In this document: positions 16,311-24,378 of the stretch, one piece after another
Position numbering within the stretch: the stretch's first letter is position 1
How the letters are laid out: each line of letters begins with the position of its first letter
Assembly (NCBI RefSeq): GCF_030063145.1
Contig: NZ_JASISM010000007.1
Coordinates: 62,001 to 126,000, forward strand
Direction: 5' to 3'
From: Cryobacterium sp. PH31-L1
GTDB taxonomy: Bacteria; Actinomycetota; Actinomycetes; Actinomycetales; Microbacteriaceae
DNA: 64,000 bases
Notes under the pieces: model-generated
Databases searched by the model: none
The model's input: the letters and a program-made list of their open reading frames with translations, nothing else
What the model was told of the DNA's origin: nothing
Made by a program: the position numbers and the translations under genes

Positions 16311-16687
16311 GCGGCAGCGAATAGTTCAGTCTCGACCGCGACCTCGATATAGCCGCCGACAATGCGGGTTTCGTAGGTGTTCAGCACGAGGGTGGGGTTG
16401 GTGAAGCATTCGCCGGTACCGAGGTCGTAGACCTCTTTGTGCAGCGGTGAAGCGATGGTGGGGCGGTCTCCTTTGGATCCGACGATGCCGCGGGCCATGA
16501 CGTTGGCCTCGGTGTGCGGGTCACGGTGGTCGACGGCGTAGATCTCGGTGGGCGAGAGCAGAAACAGGGCGATCTGCTTCATGCGAATCAGTGCGGCTTC
16601 GCCCCAGCTGGGTTCCAGATCGGTCACGGCGCAGGCGCGCTCCCAAACGACGGAAGGACGGGTCATCGTCATGTCTGTCATGGTCAT
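16307..16687 (-). CDS. nirD: Nitrite reductase [NAD(P)H] small subunit
   Basis: Small subunit of assimilatory NAD(P)H nitrite reductase, 126 residues. It has a Rieske-like fold but the cluster ligands are replaced (DPH and SPLH instead of CPH and CPLH), as is normal for NirD: see VDHRDPHTEANVMARGIVG and TIASPLHKEVYDL. The longer in-frame extension upstream is rejected, because GGGAG lies six to seven bases before ATG 16687. A likely -10 TACCGT sits at 16724-16729. It is transcribed divergently from nirB, an uncommon arrangement since nirB and nirD are usually adjacent in one operon, and continues into cbiX and trmD. Confidence 0.88.
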   Translation of the reverse strand: MTMTDMTMTRPSVVWERACAVTDLEPSWGEAALIRMKQIALFLLSPTEIYAVDHRDPHTEANVMARGIVGSKGDRPTIASPLHKEVYDLGTGECFTNPTLVLNTYETRIVGGYIEVAVETELFAAA

Positions 16688-16761
16688 CGTGCACTCCCGG
16701 GGGGTTCGTGTTGCCGTGCTCCCACGGTAGGCGAGCCATATTTCGGCCAGTCGCCCCCTAT

Positions 16762-16779
16762 GTTTCCCCCGAGTGAAAC
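16762..16779. promoter_or_regulatory. GTTTC-n8-GAAAC inverted repeat upstream of nirD
   Basis: GTTTC at 16762-16766 mirrors GAAAC at 16775-16779. It lies about 35 bp upstream of the candidate nirD -10 box, a typical activator position. It may be part of a GlnR or NnaR site; the assignment is speculative. Confidence 0.3.
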
Positions 16780-16827
16780 CCGCCTCACAGCGGGAACGCC
16801 GCACTGTGGGGCTTTCGACCAGTACGG

Positions 16828-16854
16828 GACACACGTGCGACACGAGGGTGAAAC
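16828..16854 (+). promoter_or_regulatory. GlnR-like box: three half-sites at 11-bp spacing
   Basis: GACAC (16828), GACAC (16839) and GAAAC (16850) occur at exact 11-bp intervals, fitting the GNNAC-n6-GNNAC pattern of actinobacterial GlnR sites (gTnAC-n6-GaAAC). The array ends ten bases before a candidate nirB -10 box, TACGCT at 16865-16870, so it would overlap or abut the -35 region. GlnR control of nirB is established in Streptomyces and Mycobacterium. The first two half-sites have A instead of T at position two. Confidence 0.45.
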
Positions 16855-16899
16855 TGCCCCGAACTACGCTCATGATCGCCCCGCTTTGAAAGGATGCTG

Positions 16900-19614
16900 A
16901 TGCCAGCTTCTCGTGAAACCGCCTCCGCGTATTCTGCCCCAGACGCTGCGGCTCCCGCTATCGAGTCGACGCACGCCGTCACATCGACGAGCCCAGCGGA
17001 TGCCGCCAGCGCCGATCAAGACGCACCGCGCCGCGTCATCGTGATCGGCGGCGGCCCGGCCGCGCACCGCCTCACCGATGCGCTGCACTCCCGCGACACC
17101 GAGCACGCCCTCTCGATCACCGTGCTGGCCGAAGAAAACCACCGACCGTACGACCGGGTCGCGCTGAGCCAGCGCCTGGCCGGCCTGATTGACCTCACGC
17201 TCGAGCCCACGGACCCGTGGGACAGCGCACGCATCGCGCTGCGCATCAACGAAGGGGCCACGAGCATCGACCGCACGCTGCGCACCGTGACGACGTCGAT
17301 TGGCGCCGTGCTGGAGTACGACGACCTCGTGCTCGCCACCGGGTCCAGCGCCCCCGTACCGAAGCTGCCCGGCCGCGAGCACATTCGGGTGTACCGAACC
17401 CTCGACGACGTCGACGCCCTCGTCGACGAACTCGCCTCACTCACCGTGTCGCTCGGCCGCACCCCCAAGGTCGTCGTGGCCGGCGGAGGTCTGCTCGGCC
17501 TTGAAGCGGCCGGCGGGCTGCACAAGCTCGGCGCCGAGTCGGCCATCGTGCACTCCGGCGGGTGGCTCATGTCCGCCCAGCTCGACGAGGGCGGCGGACA
17601 GGCCCTCGGCCGGCTCATCGTCGCCCAGGGCATCGAACTTCACCTCGGTACCCGCGCCCGCACCATCCTCACGAACGACGACAACACCGCCGTGACCGGC
17701 CTGCAGCTCGGTAACGGCCGCGACATCGCCGCCGACTTGGTCGTCTACGCGATCGGCATCTCGCCGCGCGACGAACTGGCCCGCGATGCCGGGCTCACCG
17801 TGGGCGCCCGCGGCGGCGTGACGATCGGCAACGACTGCCGCACCAGCGACCCGAGCATCTGGGCAATCGGCGAGGTCGCCAGCTGGAACGATCGCTGCGT
17901 GGGCCTCGTCGCCCCGGCCAATGCCATGGCCGAGGTCGTCGCCGACCGTCTGCTCGGTGGCATCGCCGAATTCACCACCGTCGACGACGCCACCAAGCTC
18001 AAACTCTCCGGCGTCGACGTCGCGAGCCTCGGCGACGCCCTGGCCACGACGCCCGGATCCCTCGAAATCGTCTACGCCGACCCGGCCCGCGGGCTGTACC
18101 AAAAGCTCGTCATGACCGACGACGCCAAAACCCTGCTCGGCGGCATCTTCGTCGGCGACGCCACCCCCTATTCCGCGCTTCGCCCGATGGTCGGCCGCGA
18201 ACTCAGCAGCGAACCCGCCGCCTACCTGTCGGCGGCCGGTGTCGAGGCTCCGGCCGGCGATGAACTGCCCGATGACGCCCTGGTCTGCTCCTGCAACATG
18301 GTCTCGGCCGGGGCTGTGCGCGGGGCTGTGCGCGGCGACGAGCCCGGAACGGAAAATGCTCGTGACGCCTGCACTGAACTGGGCGCCCTCAAGGTCTGCA
18401 CCCGCGCCGGCACCCAGTGCGGATCGTGCGTGCCGCTGGTCAAGAAGATCCTGGAGGCCGATCTGACGGCATCCGGTCAAACGGTGTCACACGCACTGTG
18501 CGAACACTTCGACCTGAGCCGCCAGGAGCTATTCGAATCGGTGCGGGTGCTGGGGCTCGTTTCGAGCGACGAGATCTTCTCCCGCTTCGGCACCGGCCGC
18601 GGCTGCGATGTCTGCAAGCCCGCCGTCGGTTCCATTCTGGCCAGCCAGAACACGTCGTACATTCTGGATGCCGGCCGCGGCACCCTGCAGGATACCAACG
18701 ACCGCGCCATGGCCAACATGCAGAAGGACGGCACCTACTCGGTGGTCCCCCGAATTCCCGGCGGCGAGATCACGCCGACCAAGCTGGCGGTGATCGCCCA
18801 GGTCGCGCTCGACTTCGACCTCTATACCAAGATCACCGGCGGACAGCGCATCGACCTGTTCGGCGCCCGGTTGGAGCAGCTGCCCGACATCTGGCGCATC
18901 TTGGTGGACGCCGGCTTCGAGTCGGGGCAGGCCTACGGCAAAGCGCTGCGCAACGTGAAGTCCTGCGTCGGCTCCACCTGGTGCCGGTTCGGAGTGCAGG
19001 ATGCCGTCGGCCTCGCCATTCGACTCGAATTGCGCTATCGCGGCTTGCGCGCGCCGCACAAGTTCAAGTTCGGGGTGTCGGGCTGCGCCCGCGAATGCGC
19101 CGAAGCCCGGGCCAAGGACGTCGGCATCATCGCGAGCGACAACGGCTGGAACATGTACGTCGGCGGCAATGGCGGTTTCCAGCCGGCGCACGGGCAGCTG
19201 CTCGCGACCGACCTCGACGAAGAAACCCTGATCAAGTACATCGACCGCTACATGATGTACTACATCCGCACGGCCGATCGGATGCAGCGCACCGCGCGCT
19301 GGATGGAAGACTTGGAGGGCGGCCTCGACCACGTGCGCGACGTCGTCATCAATGACTCGCTTGGACTGGCCCAGCAGCTCGAGCAGGCCATGCTCGCCCA
19401 CGTCGACAACTACGAAGACGAGTGGGCAGCAACCCTCGCCGACCCGGAACGACTGCGCCGGTTTCGTTCTTTCGTGAACGCTCCAACCGAACCAGACCCG
19501 AGCATCGCGCTCGTTACGGAGCGTGACCAAATAAGGCCGGCGACCCCGGCCGAACGAGCCTCGCCCGGTACTGTTCTATTAAGTGGAAGCCGCATTCCCG
19601 TTCGAAAAGAGTAA
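16900..19614 (+). CDS. nirB: Nitrite reductase [NAD(P)H] large subunit
   Basis: Reduces nitrite to ammonium in the cytoplasm. Order of domains: FAD/NAD(P)H-binding reductase (about 45-330, VIVIGGGPAAHRLTDAL), BFD-like [2Fe-2S] segments (CSCN at 463, CTRAGTQCGSCVP, then GCDVCKPAVGS), and the siroheme/[4Fe-4S] nitrite reductase domain with Cys689, Cys695, Cys729 and Cys733 (CVGSTWC...GCAREC). About 904 residues, slightly longer than usual owing to an N-terminal Ala/Ser-rich extension. ATG 16900 is preferred to ATG 16894 because the ribosome site GAAAGGA would overlap the latter. It heads nirB-cobA-nnaR. Confidence 0.95.
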   Translation: MPASRETASAYSAPDAAAPAIESTHAVTSTSPADAASADQDAPRRVIVIGGGPAAHRLTDALHSRDTEHALSITVLAEENHRPYDRVALSQRLAGLIDLTLEPTDPWDSARIALRINEGATSIDRTLRTVTTSIGAVLEYDDLVLATGSSAPVPKLPGREHIRVYRTLDDVDALVDELASLTVSLGRTPKVVVAGGGLLGLEAAGGLHKLGAESAIVHSGGWLMSAQLDEGGGQALGRLIVAQGIELHLGTRARTILTNDDNTAVTGLQLGNGRDIAADLVVYAIGISPRDELARDAGLTVGARGGVTIGNDCRTSDPSIWAIGEVASWNDRCVGLVAPANAMAEVVADRLLGGIAEFTTVDDATKLKLSGVDVASLGDALATTPGSLEIVYADPARGLYQKLVMTDDAKTLLGGIFVGDATPYSALRPMVGRELSSEPAAYLSAAGVEAPAGDELPDDALVCSCNMVSAGAVRGAVRGDEPGTENARDACTELGALKVCTRAGTQCGSCVPLVKKILEADLTASGQTVSHALCEHFDLSRQELFESVRVLGLVSSDEIFSRFGTGRGCDVCKPAVGSILASQNTSYILDAGRGTLQDTNDRAMANMQKDGTYSVVPRIPGGEITPTKLAVIAQVALDFDLYTKITGGQRIDLFGARLEQLPDIWRILVDAGFESGQAYGKALRNVKSCVGSTWCRFGVQDAVGLAIRLELRYRGLRAPHKFKFGVSGCARECAEARAKDVGIIASDNGWNMYVGGNGGFQPAHGQLLATDLDEETLIKYIDRYMMYYIRTADRMQRTARWMEDLEGGLDHVRDVVINDSLGLAQQLEQAMLAHVDNYEDEWAATLADPERLRRFRSFVNAPTEPDPSIALVTERDQIRPATPAERASPGTVLLSGSRIPVRKE

Positions 19615-19618
19615 GCAA

Positions 19619-20458
19619 ATGACAGCCCAGAGTTCCCGTACGGCTGGGTCAGTCAGCTCTAGTTCAGTAGCCGCCGGCCCAGTGACCACCGGCCCCGTCA
19701 CCCTGGTGGGTGGCGGCCCAGGTACCGCTGAACTGCTGACCTTGGCCGCCGTGACCGCCCTCGCGCAAGCGGATGTCGTGTTGTTCGACCGCCTGGCGCC
19801 GAGCGACGACCTCGCCTCCCTGGCACCCCAGGCGACGCTCATCGACGTCGGCAAACGCGCCGGCAGCCACCCGGTGTCGCAGACCGGCATCGAAGAGCTC
19901 ATGGTCGAGCATGCCCTCGCCGGCAAACGCGTCGTGCGGCTCAAAGGCGGCGACCCCTACGTCTTCGGCCGCGGCAGTGAAGAAGTGCTCGCCTGCCACC
20001 GCAACGGAATCGCCGTGACCGTCATCTCCGGCGTCACGAGCGCGATCGCGGTGCCGGCCGCTGCCGGAATTCCGCTGACCCACCGCGGTATCAGCCACGC
20101 CTTCACCGTGATCAGCGGCCACGCACCGCTCACCGACAACGAACTCGAAGGGCTCACCCTGCTCGGCAGCACCATCGTGGTCCTGATGGGCGTCGGCACC
20201 CTGCCGACCCTCAGCCAGGGACTGCTCCGCCACGGCATGGCGGCCGAGATGCCGGTGGCCATTATCGAACGCGGTTTCAGCGCCACCCAGCGCAGCACTG
20301 TGAGCACACTGTCTGCGGTGCTGGCCGATGCCGCTACCGCCGGCGTGCGCAGCCCCGCCGTGCTGGTCGTCGGTGAGGTCGTACGCCTCGCCTACAGCGG
20401 CGACGCCGCCGCCGAGGACCTCGTGGCCCGAGCGGCCGAGTTCGCGAGCACCGACTGA
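19619..20458 (+). CDS. cobA: Uroporphyrinogen-III C-methyltransferase
   Basis: Makes precorrin-2 from uroporphyrinogen III, the first step towards siroheme. The 279 residues have the SUMT signatures VTLVGGGPGTAELLTL near the N-terminus, VLFDRLAP, GKRAGSH and VVRLKGGDPYVFGRGSEE. There is no N-terminal CysG dehydrogenase/chelatase domain, consistent with a separate CbiX. ATG 19619 lies five bases after the nirB stop; a GTG at 19583 would overlap nirB. The Ser/Thr-rich first 20 residues look like a flexible extension. It is co-transcribed with nirB and the regulator. Confidence 0.92.
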   Translation: MTAQSSRTAGSVSSSSVAAGPVTTGPVTLVGGGPGTAELLTLAAVTALAQADVVLFDRLAPSDDLASLAPQATLIDVGKRAGSHPVSQTGIEELMVEHALAGKRVVRLKGGDPYVFGRGSEEVLACHRNGIAVTVISGVTSAIAVPAAAGIPLTHRGISHAFTVISGHAPLTDNELEGLTLLGSTIVVLMGVGTLPTLSQGLLRHGMAAEMPVAIIERGFSATQRSTVSTLSAVLADAATAGVRSPAVLVVGEVVRLAYSGDAAAEDLVARAAEFASTD

Positions 20459-21654
20459 TGACGGAAATGAACGATGTGTCCGCACCCGATCTGCACGGGC
20501 ACCACGTACGCATGCCGGGAGCCATCGAGCCGATCGAGGTCGCGGCACCGTTTCTGCAGCCGAACCAGCTCGAGGGATTTCGCATCGGGGTCACGAGCGA
20601 TCGGCGTTCCAGCGACCTGATCGACGCCTTTGAGCGGCGCGGTGCGCGCGTCGTGCACGCACCGACTCTGCGCATCGCGCACTCGCAGCAGGACGGCCCC
20701 CTACTCGACGACACCCGCACCATGATCGCCGCGCGACCGGATATTCTGCTGGCGACCACCGGTTACGGAGTGCGCCGCTGGTTCGAGGTGGCCGAGGCCG
20801 ACGGTCTCGGCTCCGCGCTGACCGACGCCCTGGCCGAGACGACCATCCTGGTGCGCGGGCCGAAAGCTCGGGGCGGCATTCGGGCAACCGGTCTCAATGA
20901 CTCCGGGATGAGCGATTCGGAGACGACGGCGTCGCTCGTCGACAAGGTTCTGGCCGAATACCCGCCCGGGCTCACGATCGGAATCCAGGTGCACGGCGCC
21001 ACCGACGAACAACAGCTCGACCGGCTGCGCGCGGTTCACGAACGCGTGCTCGTCGTCGCGCCGTACCGGTGGATCGCCGTCGATGACACCGACGAGAGGG
21101 TGTACAAGCTGGTCGAGGCTATTTGTGCCCGCCAGCTGGACTGCGTCACGTTTACGAGCGCGCCGGCCGTGCACGCCCTGTTCACTGCGGCGGAAGGCAT
21201 GGACGTCTATCCTCAGCTCATCGCGGCGCTGCAGACCGAGGTCTGCGCGGCCGCCGTTGGCCCGGTGACCAGTGCCCCGCTCATTGCAGCGGGCATCGCG
21301 CCGATTCAGCCGACCCGGTTTCGCATGGGCGCGCTGATTCGACTGGTCTGCGAACACCTCGAGCAGAACATGATCGAGCGGGTTGAGACCCAGAACGGTC
21401 TCGTGCAGTTGCGCGGCGGGGTCGTGCAGGTCGGCGAGGATCGCATTCAGCTGCCGCCGACCGCCCTCGCCATTCTGCGCGCCCTCGTACGGGCACGAGG
21501 GGCGGTGGTCTCCCGTGAGGATCTCACGCTGGCCCTGGCCGGCGACTCCGACGATCACGCCATGGAGGTTTCGCTCAGCCGCCTCCGGCAGACGCTCGGC
21601 ACTCCCGGACTGGTAGCGACCGTGGTCAAGCGCGGCTATCGCCTGAACGTGTAG
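20458..21654 (+). CDS. nnaR: NnaR-like regulator (HemD-like domain plus winged helix)
   Basis: A 398-residue protein with a uroporphyrinogen-III synthase-like domain (about 35-300: GFRIGVTSDRRSSDLIDAFERRGARVVHAPTL, ATTGYGVRRW, FTSAPAVHALF) joined to a C-terminal OmpR-type winged helix (about 310-398: RIQLPPTALAILRALV, VSLSRLRQTLGTP, VVKRGYRLNV). This architecture matches NnaR, which activates nitrate/nitrite genes with GlnR in Streptomyces and Mycobacterium smegmatis. Location at the end of nirB-cobA (ATGA overlap with cobA) supports regulator over enzyme. Whether the HemD domain still catalyses or senses a tetrapyrrole is unknown. Confidence 0.78.
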   Translation: MTEMNDVSAPDLHGHHVRMPGAIEPIEVAAPFLQPNQLEGFRIGVTSDRRSSDLIDAFERRGARVVHAPTLRIAHSQQDGPLLDDTRTMIAARPDILLATTGYGVRRWFEVAEADGLGSALTDALAETTILVRGPKARGGIRATGLNDSGMSDSETTASLVDKVLAEYPPGLTIGIQVHGATDEQQLDRLRAVHERVLVVAPYRWIAVDDTDERVYKLVEAICARQLDCVTFTSAPAVHALFTAAEGMDVYPQLIAALQTEVCAAAVGPVTSAPLIAAGIAPIQPTRFRMGALIRLVCEHLEQNMIERVETQNGLVQLRGGVVQVGEDRIQLPPTALAILRALVRARGAVVSREDLTLALAGDSDDHAMEVSLSRLRQTLGTPGLVATVVKRGYRLNV

Positions 21655-21668
21655 CTCTCGGCACACAA

Positions 21669-21712
21669 ATGCCGGGCTCTCCCACTGTGAATGCAGTGGC
21701 AGAACCCGGCAT
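21669..21712. terminator. Bidirectional hairpin terminator between nnaR and rimM
   Basis: ATGCCGGG (21669-21676) pairs with CCCGGCAT (21705-21712). The stem continues inward with TCT/AGA and CCACTG/CAGTGG (21682-21687 with 21694-21699) and a six-base loop, giving about 17 pairs with two internal mismatches. It sits in the 76-bp gap between convergent genes. Confidence 0.8.
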
Positions 21713-21730
21713 AAGTACGGGAAACGAGCG

Positions 21731-22366
21731 TTAGGGGCGGTCGGTCTCGGCAGCGGATGCCGCGGCATCCGTTTCAGAGTCAGTTCCACGAGCAGGCTCG
21801 GCGTCAGCCGGATCTTCGGGCAGCTCTTCGAGCAGCCCGGGCGGCGGCGTGATCGTGACCAGGCCGTTTTTCACGTCGACGCTCGGCACGATGGCCTTCA
21901 CGAACGGGATCATGACGTCGCCGGTGGGCGTTTTCACGATCAACAAATCTTGCGCGGGCATGTGCTCGAGGCGACCGATGGTGCCGATGCGCACACCGTC
22001 ACGCATGACGGCGAGGCCGACCAGCTGGTGGTCGTACCAGGCGTCTTCTTCATCCGACTGCTCGGCGACGTCCGCGTCGATCCAGAGGATCGCCTTCGCG
22101 AGCGTTTCCGCCGTTGAACGGTCGGGGACATCCTTGAAAAACCCGACCGCGTGCTGGTTGTACCAGCGCAGCTCGACGAGTTCGATCGTCTTGCCGTGCC
22201 AGGCCGAACCGGTCGGAACCTGCAGGGTGAACACGGCGCCCGGGACGAAACGTCGTCCCGGGTCATCCGTGAACAGTTCCAGCTTGATTGCTCCCTTGAG
22301 GCCGTGAGCTTTGGTCAGGCGCCCCACCCGGAGTTGCTGGGTGCGGTCCTTCTCGCTGTCGGACAC
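21731..22366 (-). CDS. rimM: Ribosome maturation factor RimM
   Basis: Assists 16S processing and 30S head assembly through S19. The 211 residues have the N-terminal RimM beta-barrel (LRVGRLTKAHGLKGAIKLELFTDDP) and the PRC-barrel (WYDHQLVGLAVMRDGVRIGTIGRLEHMPAQDLLIVKT...VMIPFVKAIVPSVD), plus an acidic Ala/Glu-rich tail. The start is GTG at 22366, four bases after the khpA stop; the in-frame upstream extension lies inside khpA and is rejected. trmD should follow in the ancestral order but is displaced by the nitrite island. Confidence 0.93.
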   Translation of the reverse strand: MSDSEKDRTQQLRVGRLTKAHGLKGAIKLELFTDDPGRRFVPGAVFTLQVPTGSAWHGKTIELVELRWYNQHAVGFFKDVPDRSTAETLAKAILWIDADVAEQSDEEDAWYDHQLVGLAVMRDGVRIGTIGRLEHMPAQDLLIVKTPTGDVMIPFVKAIVPSVDVKNGLVTITPPPGLLEELPEDPADAEPARGTDSETDAAASAAETDRP

Positions 22367-22370
22367 CGGT

Positions 22371-22607
22371 CTAAAAATCGGTGTCGACGACGTCGACGCG
22401 AACGCGTCGACCATCGGCCAGAGCTGCAACGAGGGTACGCAGGGCCTTAGCTGTGCGACCCGCACGACCAATGACCCGGCCGAGATCCTCGGGGTTCACA
22501 CGAACCTCGAGCACCTCGCCTCTTGCAGAATTCTTTTCTGCAACGTGAACATCGTCCGGGTGATCAACGATCCCCTTGACGAGGTGTTCGAGCGCGGGAG
22601 CAAGCAA
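22371..22607 (-). CDS. khpA: KH-domain RNA-binding protein KhpA
   Basis: A 78-residue single-KH protein (formerly YlqC). The KH core VNPEDLGRVIGRAGRTAKALRTLV contains the expected GxxG loop (GRAG). KhpA with KhpB affects cell division and sRNA handling in Gram-positive bacteria; in actinobacteria the role is unclear. It lies between rpsP (three-base gap) and rimM (four-base gap) in the standard order. Confidence 0.93.
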   Translation of the reverse strand: MLAPALEHLVKGIVDHPDDVHVAEKNSARGEVLEVRVNPEDLGRVIGRAGRTAKALRTLVAALADGRRVRVDVVDTDF

Positions 22608-22610
22608 CAG

Positions 22611-23015
22611 TTACGCCTCTTCGGTTGCTTCGGCAGCAACCTCGGGGGCCTTGGCGACCGGCTTCTCGGCCTTGGGCTTGAGAACCGGCTTCTTCTTTTC
22701 GTCAGCGACGAAAGCGACCTTCGGTTCCTTCACCTTGACGGTGCTCTTGGCGTTCTTGTCGCCCTTGAAGATGCCCCAGTCGCCCGTGAGCTTGAGGAGT
22801 GCAGCAACCTGCTCGGTCGGCTGAGCGCCGACGCTGAGCCAGTACTGCGCCCGAGCGGACTTGACCTCGATGACCGAGGGCTCCTCCGTGGGGTGGTAGA
22901 TGCCGATTTCTTCGATGACACGACCGTCGCGCTTGGTGCGCGCGTCGGCAACGACAATGCGGTAGTACGGTGCACGGATCTTGCCCATGCGCTTCAGACG
23001 GATTTTGACAGCCAC
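22611..23015 (-). CDS. rpsP: 30S ribosomal protein S16
   Basis: Small-subunit protein, 134 residues. The N-terminal 80 residues are canonical ([33 protein letters not shown]), followed by an Ala/Lys/Glu-rich extension of about 50 residues typical of actinobacterial S16. GTG start with GGAG upstream. It is the first gene of rpsP-khpA-rimM; its promoter must lie in 23016-23216, shared with the divergent ligase gene. Confidence 0.96.
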   Translation of the reverse strand: MAVKIRLKRMGKIRAPYYRIVVADARTKRDGRVIEEIGIYHPTEEPSVIEVKSARAQYWLSVGAQPTEQVAALLKLTGDWGIFKGDKNAKSTVKVKEPKVAFVADEKKKPVLKPKAEKPVAKAPEVAAEATEEA

Positions 23016-23144
23016 AATTCTCCAGTGTTAATTCGTAGTTTGGCGAACCTTGGGCCGTGAGCGTGGGGGCACACTCGGCATAAGCTCTATAGGATCACGT
23101 TGCACCGAGATAGAGGGTCGGGCACAACGGATCGCGACTAATCA

Positions 23145-23175
23145 TTGTGTCAGAGATTGCTGTCATTGTGATAAT
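23145..23175 (+). promoter_or_regulatory. Candidate promoter of the glutamate-cysteine ligase family gene
   Basis: TTGTGT at 23145-23150 and GATAAT at 23170-23175 are separated by 19 bp and lie about 40 bp upstream of the GTG start. The -10 matches the consensus at five of six positions; the spacing is long. The rest of the 200-bp divergent gap shows no clear structure. Confidence 0.3.
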
Positions 23176-23216
23176 CGAACCTCAACGGCCGTCACCGGTC
23201 CACCCAAGGAGCACCC

Positions 23217-24353
23217 GTGCCACTCGACTTCGCCCGATCTGCCCGCTCGACCGTGGGCATCGAGTGGGAGGTCGCCCTCGTCGACCGCGAGACCGGCGAT
23301 CTGGCAAATATCGCCGACCAGGTGCTCGACGCCCTGCGCGGCCCCGACGGTTCGGTCCACCCCACGATCACGGGTGAGCTGCTGCTCAACACGGTCGAGC
23401 TGGTTTCCGGCGTGCACGACACCGTCGGCCACGCGGTAGCGGATGTCGCCGGCCAGCTCGGCGAGGTACGTCGCGTTCTGGAAGGTCGCGAGGTGGACGT
23501 GATCTGTAGCGGATCGCATCCGTTTGCGCAGTGGTTCGACCAGACCATCACCGACAAGGCTCGGTATCACAAGCTGATCGACCGCACGCAGTGGTGGGGG
23601 CGCAACATGATGATCTGGGGTATCCACGTGCACGTCGGCATCGAGGACAAGGCCAAGGTCATTCCCATCATGAACGGCCTGCTCACCTACGTGCCGCACC
23701 TGCAGGCGCTCAGCGCATCGAGCCCGTTCTGGGCCGGCGTCGACACCGGCTACGCGAGCAATCGCTCGCTCATGTTCCAGCAGCTTCCAACCGCCGGCCT
23801 GCCGTGGGACCTGCCCGACTGGGAGGCCTGGGAACGCTACGTCGACGACATGGCGGTGACCGGCATCATCGAGGACGTCACCGAAGTGCGCTGGGATATT
23901 CGCCCGTCACCACGCTGGGGCACGATCGAAGTGCGCGTCTGCGACGGCGTCTCCACCACCGTGGAGCTCGGCGCGATCGCCGCGTTCATCCAGTGCCTGG
24001 TCGAGTGGATGTCCACCCGCCTCGATGCGGGCGAAGACGTACCGCGCATGCAGCCGTGGTTCGTGCGTGAAAACAAGTGGCGGGCGGCCCGCTATGGGCT
24101 GGGCGCCGAGATCATCCTCGATGCTGCCGGTGCCGAATGCCTGGTAACGGATGACGTGCGTCGCCTCATCGAGACGCTCTCCCCCACCGCGGAGCGCCTC
24201 GGCTGCCTGCCGGAGCTGCTCGGCCTCCACCGCATCATCGACGAGGGCGGCAGCTCCCAGCGTCAGCTCGCTGTCGCGGCTGCCCACGGCGACAGCCTCC
24301 CCGCGGTCGTCGCGGCCCTGAGCCACGAACTGGCCGAGGGGCTCGGAAAGTAG
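23217..24353 (+). CDS. Glutamate-cysteine ligase family protein (GCS2/YbdK type)
   Basis: A 378-residue ATP-dependent carboxylate-amine ligase. VGIEWEVALVDRETGDL (about 13-29) holds the metal- and glutamate-binding acidic residues, WWGRNMMIWGIHVHVGIED (about 122-140) is the central motif, and RWDIRPSPRWGTIEVRVCDG (about 224-243) is the conserved C-terminal block. Members make gamma-glutamylcysteine (for example ergothioneine EgtA relatives) or unknown gamma-glutamyl amides. GTG start with AAGGA upstream. It is an accessory gene on the plus strand between rpsP and ffh. Substrate is uncertain. Confidence 0.85.
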   Translation: MPLDFARSARSTVGIEWEVALVDRETGDLANIADQVLDALRGPDGSVHPTITGELLLNTVELVSGVHDTVGHAVADVAGQLGEVRRVLEGREVDVICSGSHPFAQWFDQTITDKARYHKLIDRTQWWGRNMMIWGIHVHVGIEDKAKVIPIMNGLLTYVPHLQALSASSPFWAGVDTGYASNRSLMFQQLPTAGLPWDLPDWEAWERYVDDMAVTGIIEDVTEVRWDIRPSPRWGTIEVRVCDGVSTTVELGAIAAFIQCLVEWMSTRLDAGEDVPRMQPWFVRENKWRAARYGLGAEIILDAAGAECLVTDDVRRLIETLSPTAERLGCLPELLGLHRIIDEGGSSQRQLAVAAAHGDSLPAVVAALSHELAEGLGK

Positions 24354-24378
24354 CGATCAGGCATCCGCTCTGCACGGT

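Noticed and set aside
16307-16687. NirD as a broken Rieske protein because the cluster Cys residues are missing
   Set aside because: NirD proteins of the NADH nitrite reductase family normally lack these cysteines (for example DP and SPL motifs in E. coli NirD).
20458-21654. Plain uroporphyrinogen-III synthase (hemD)
   Set aside because: The C-terminal winged helix and the location after nirB-cobA fit the NnaR regulator architecture better; enzymatic activity cannot be excluded.
15513-21654. Nitrite island as a recently acquired mobile element
   Set aside because: Codon use and GC look like the neighbours, the ARCGGATGYC motif is present inside it, and no integrase, transposase or flanking repeat was seen.
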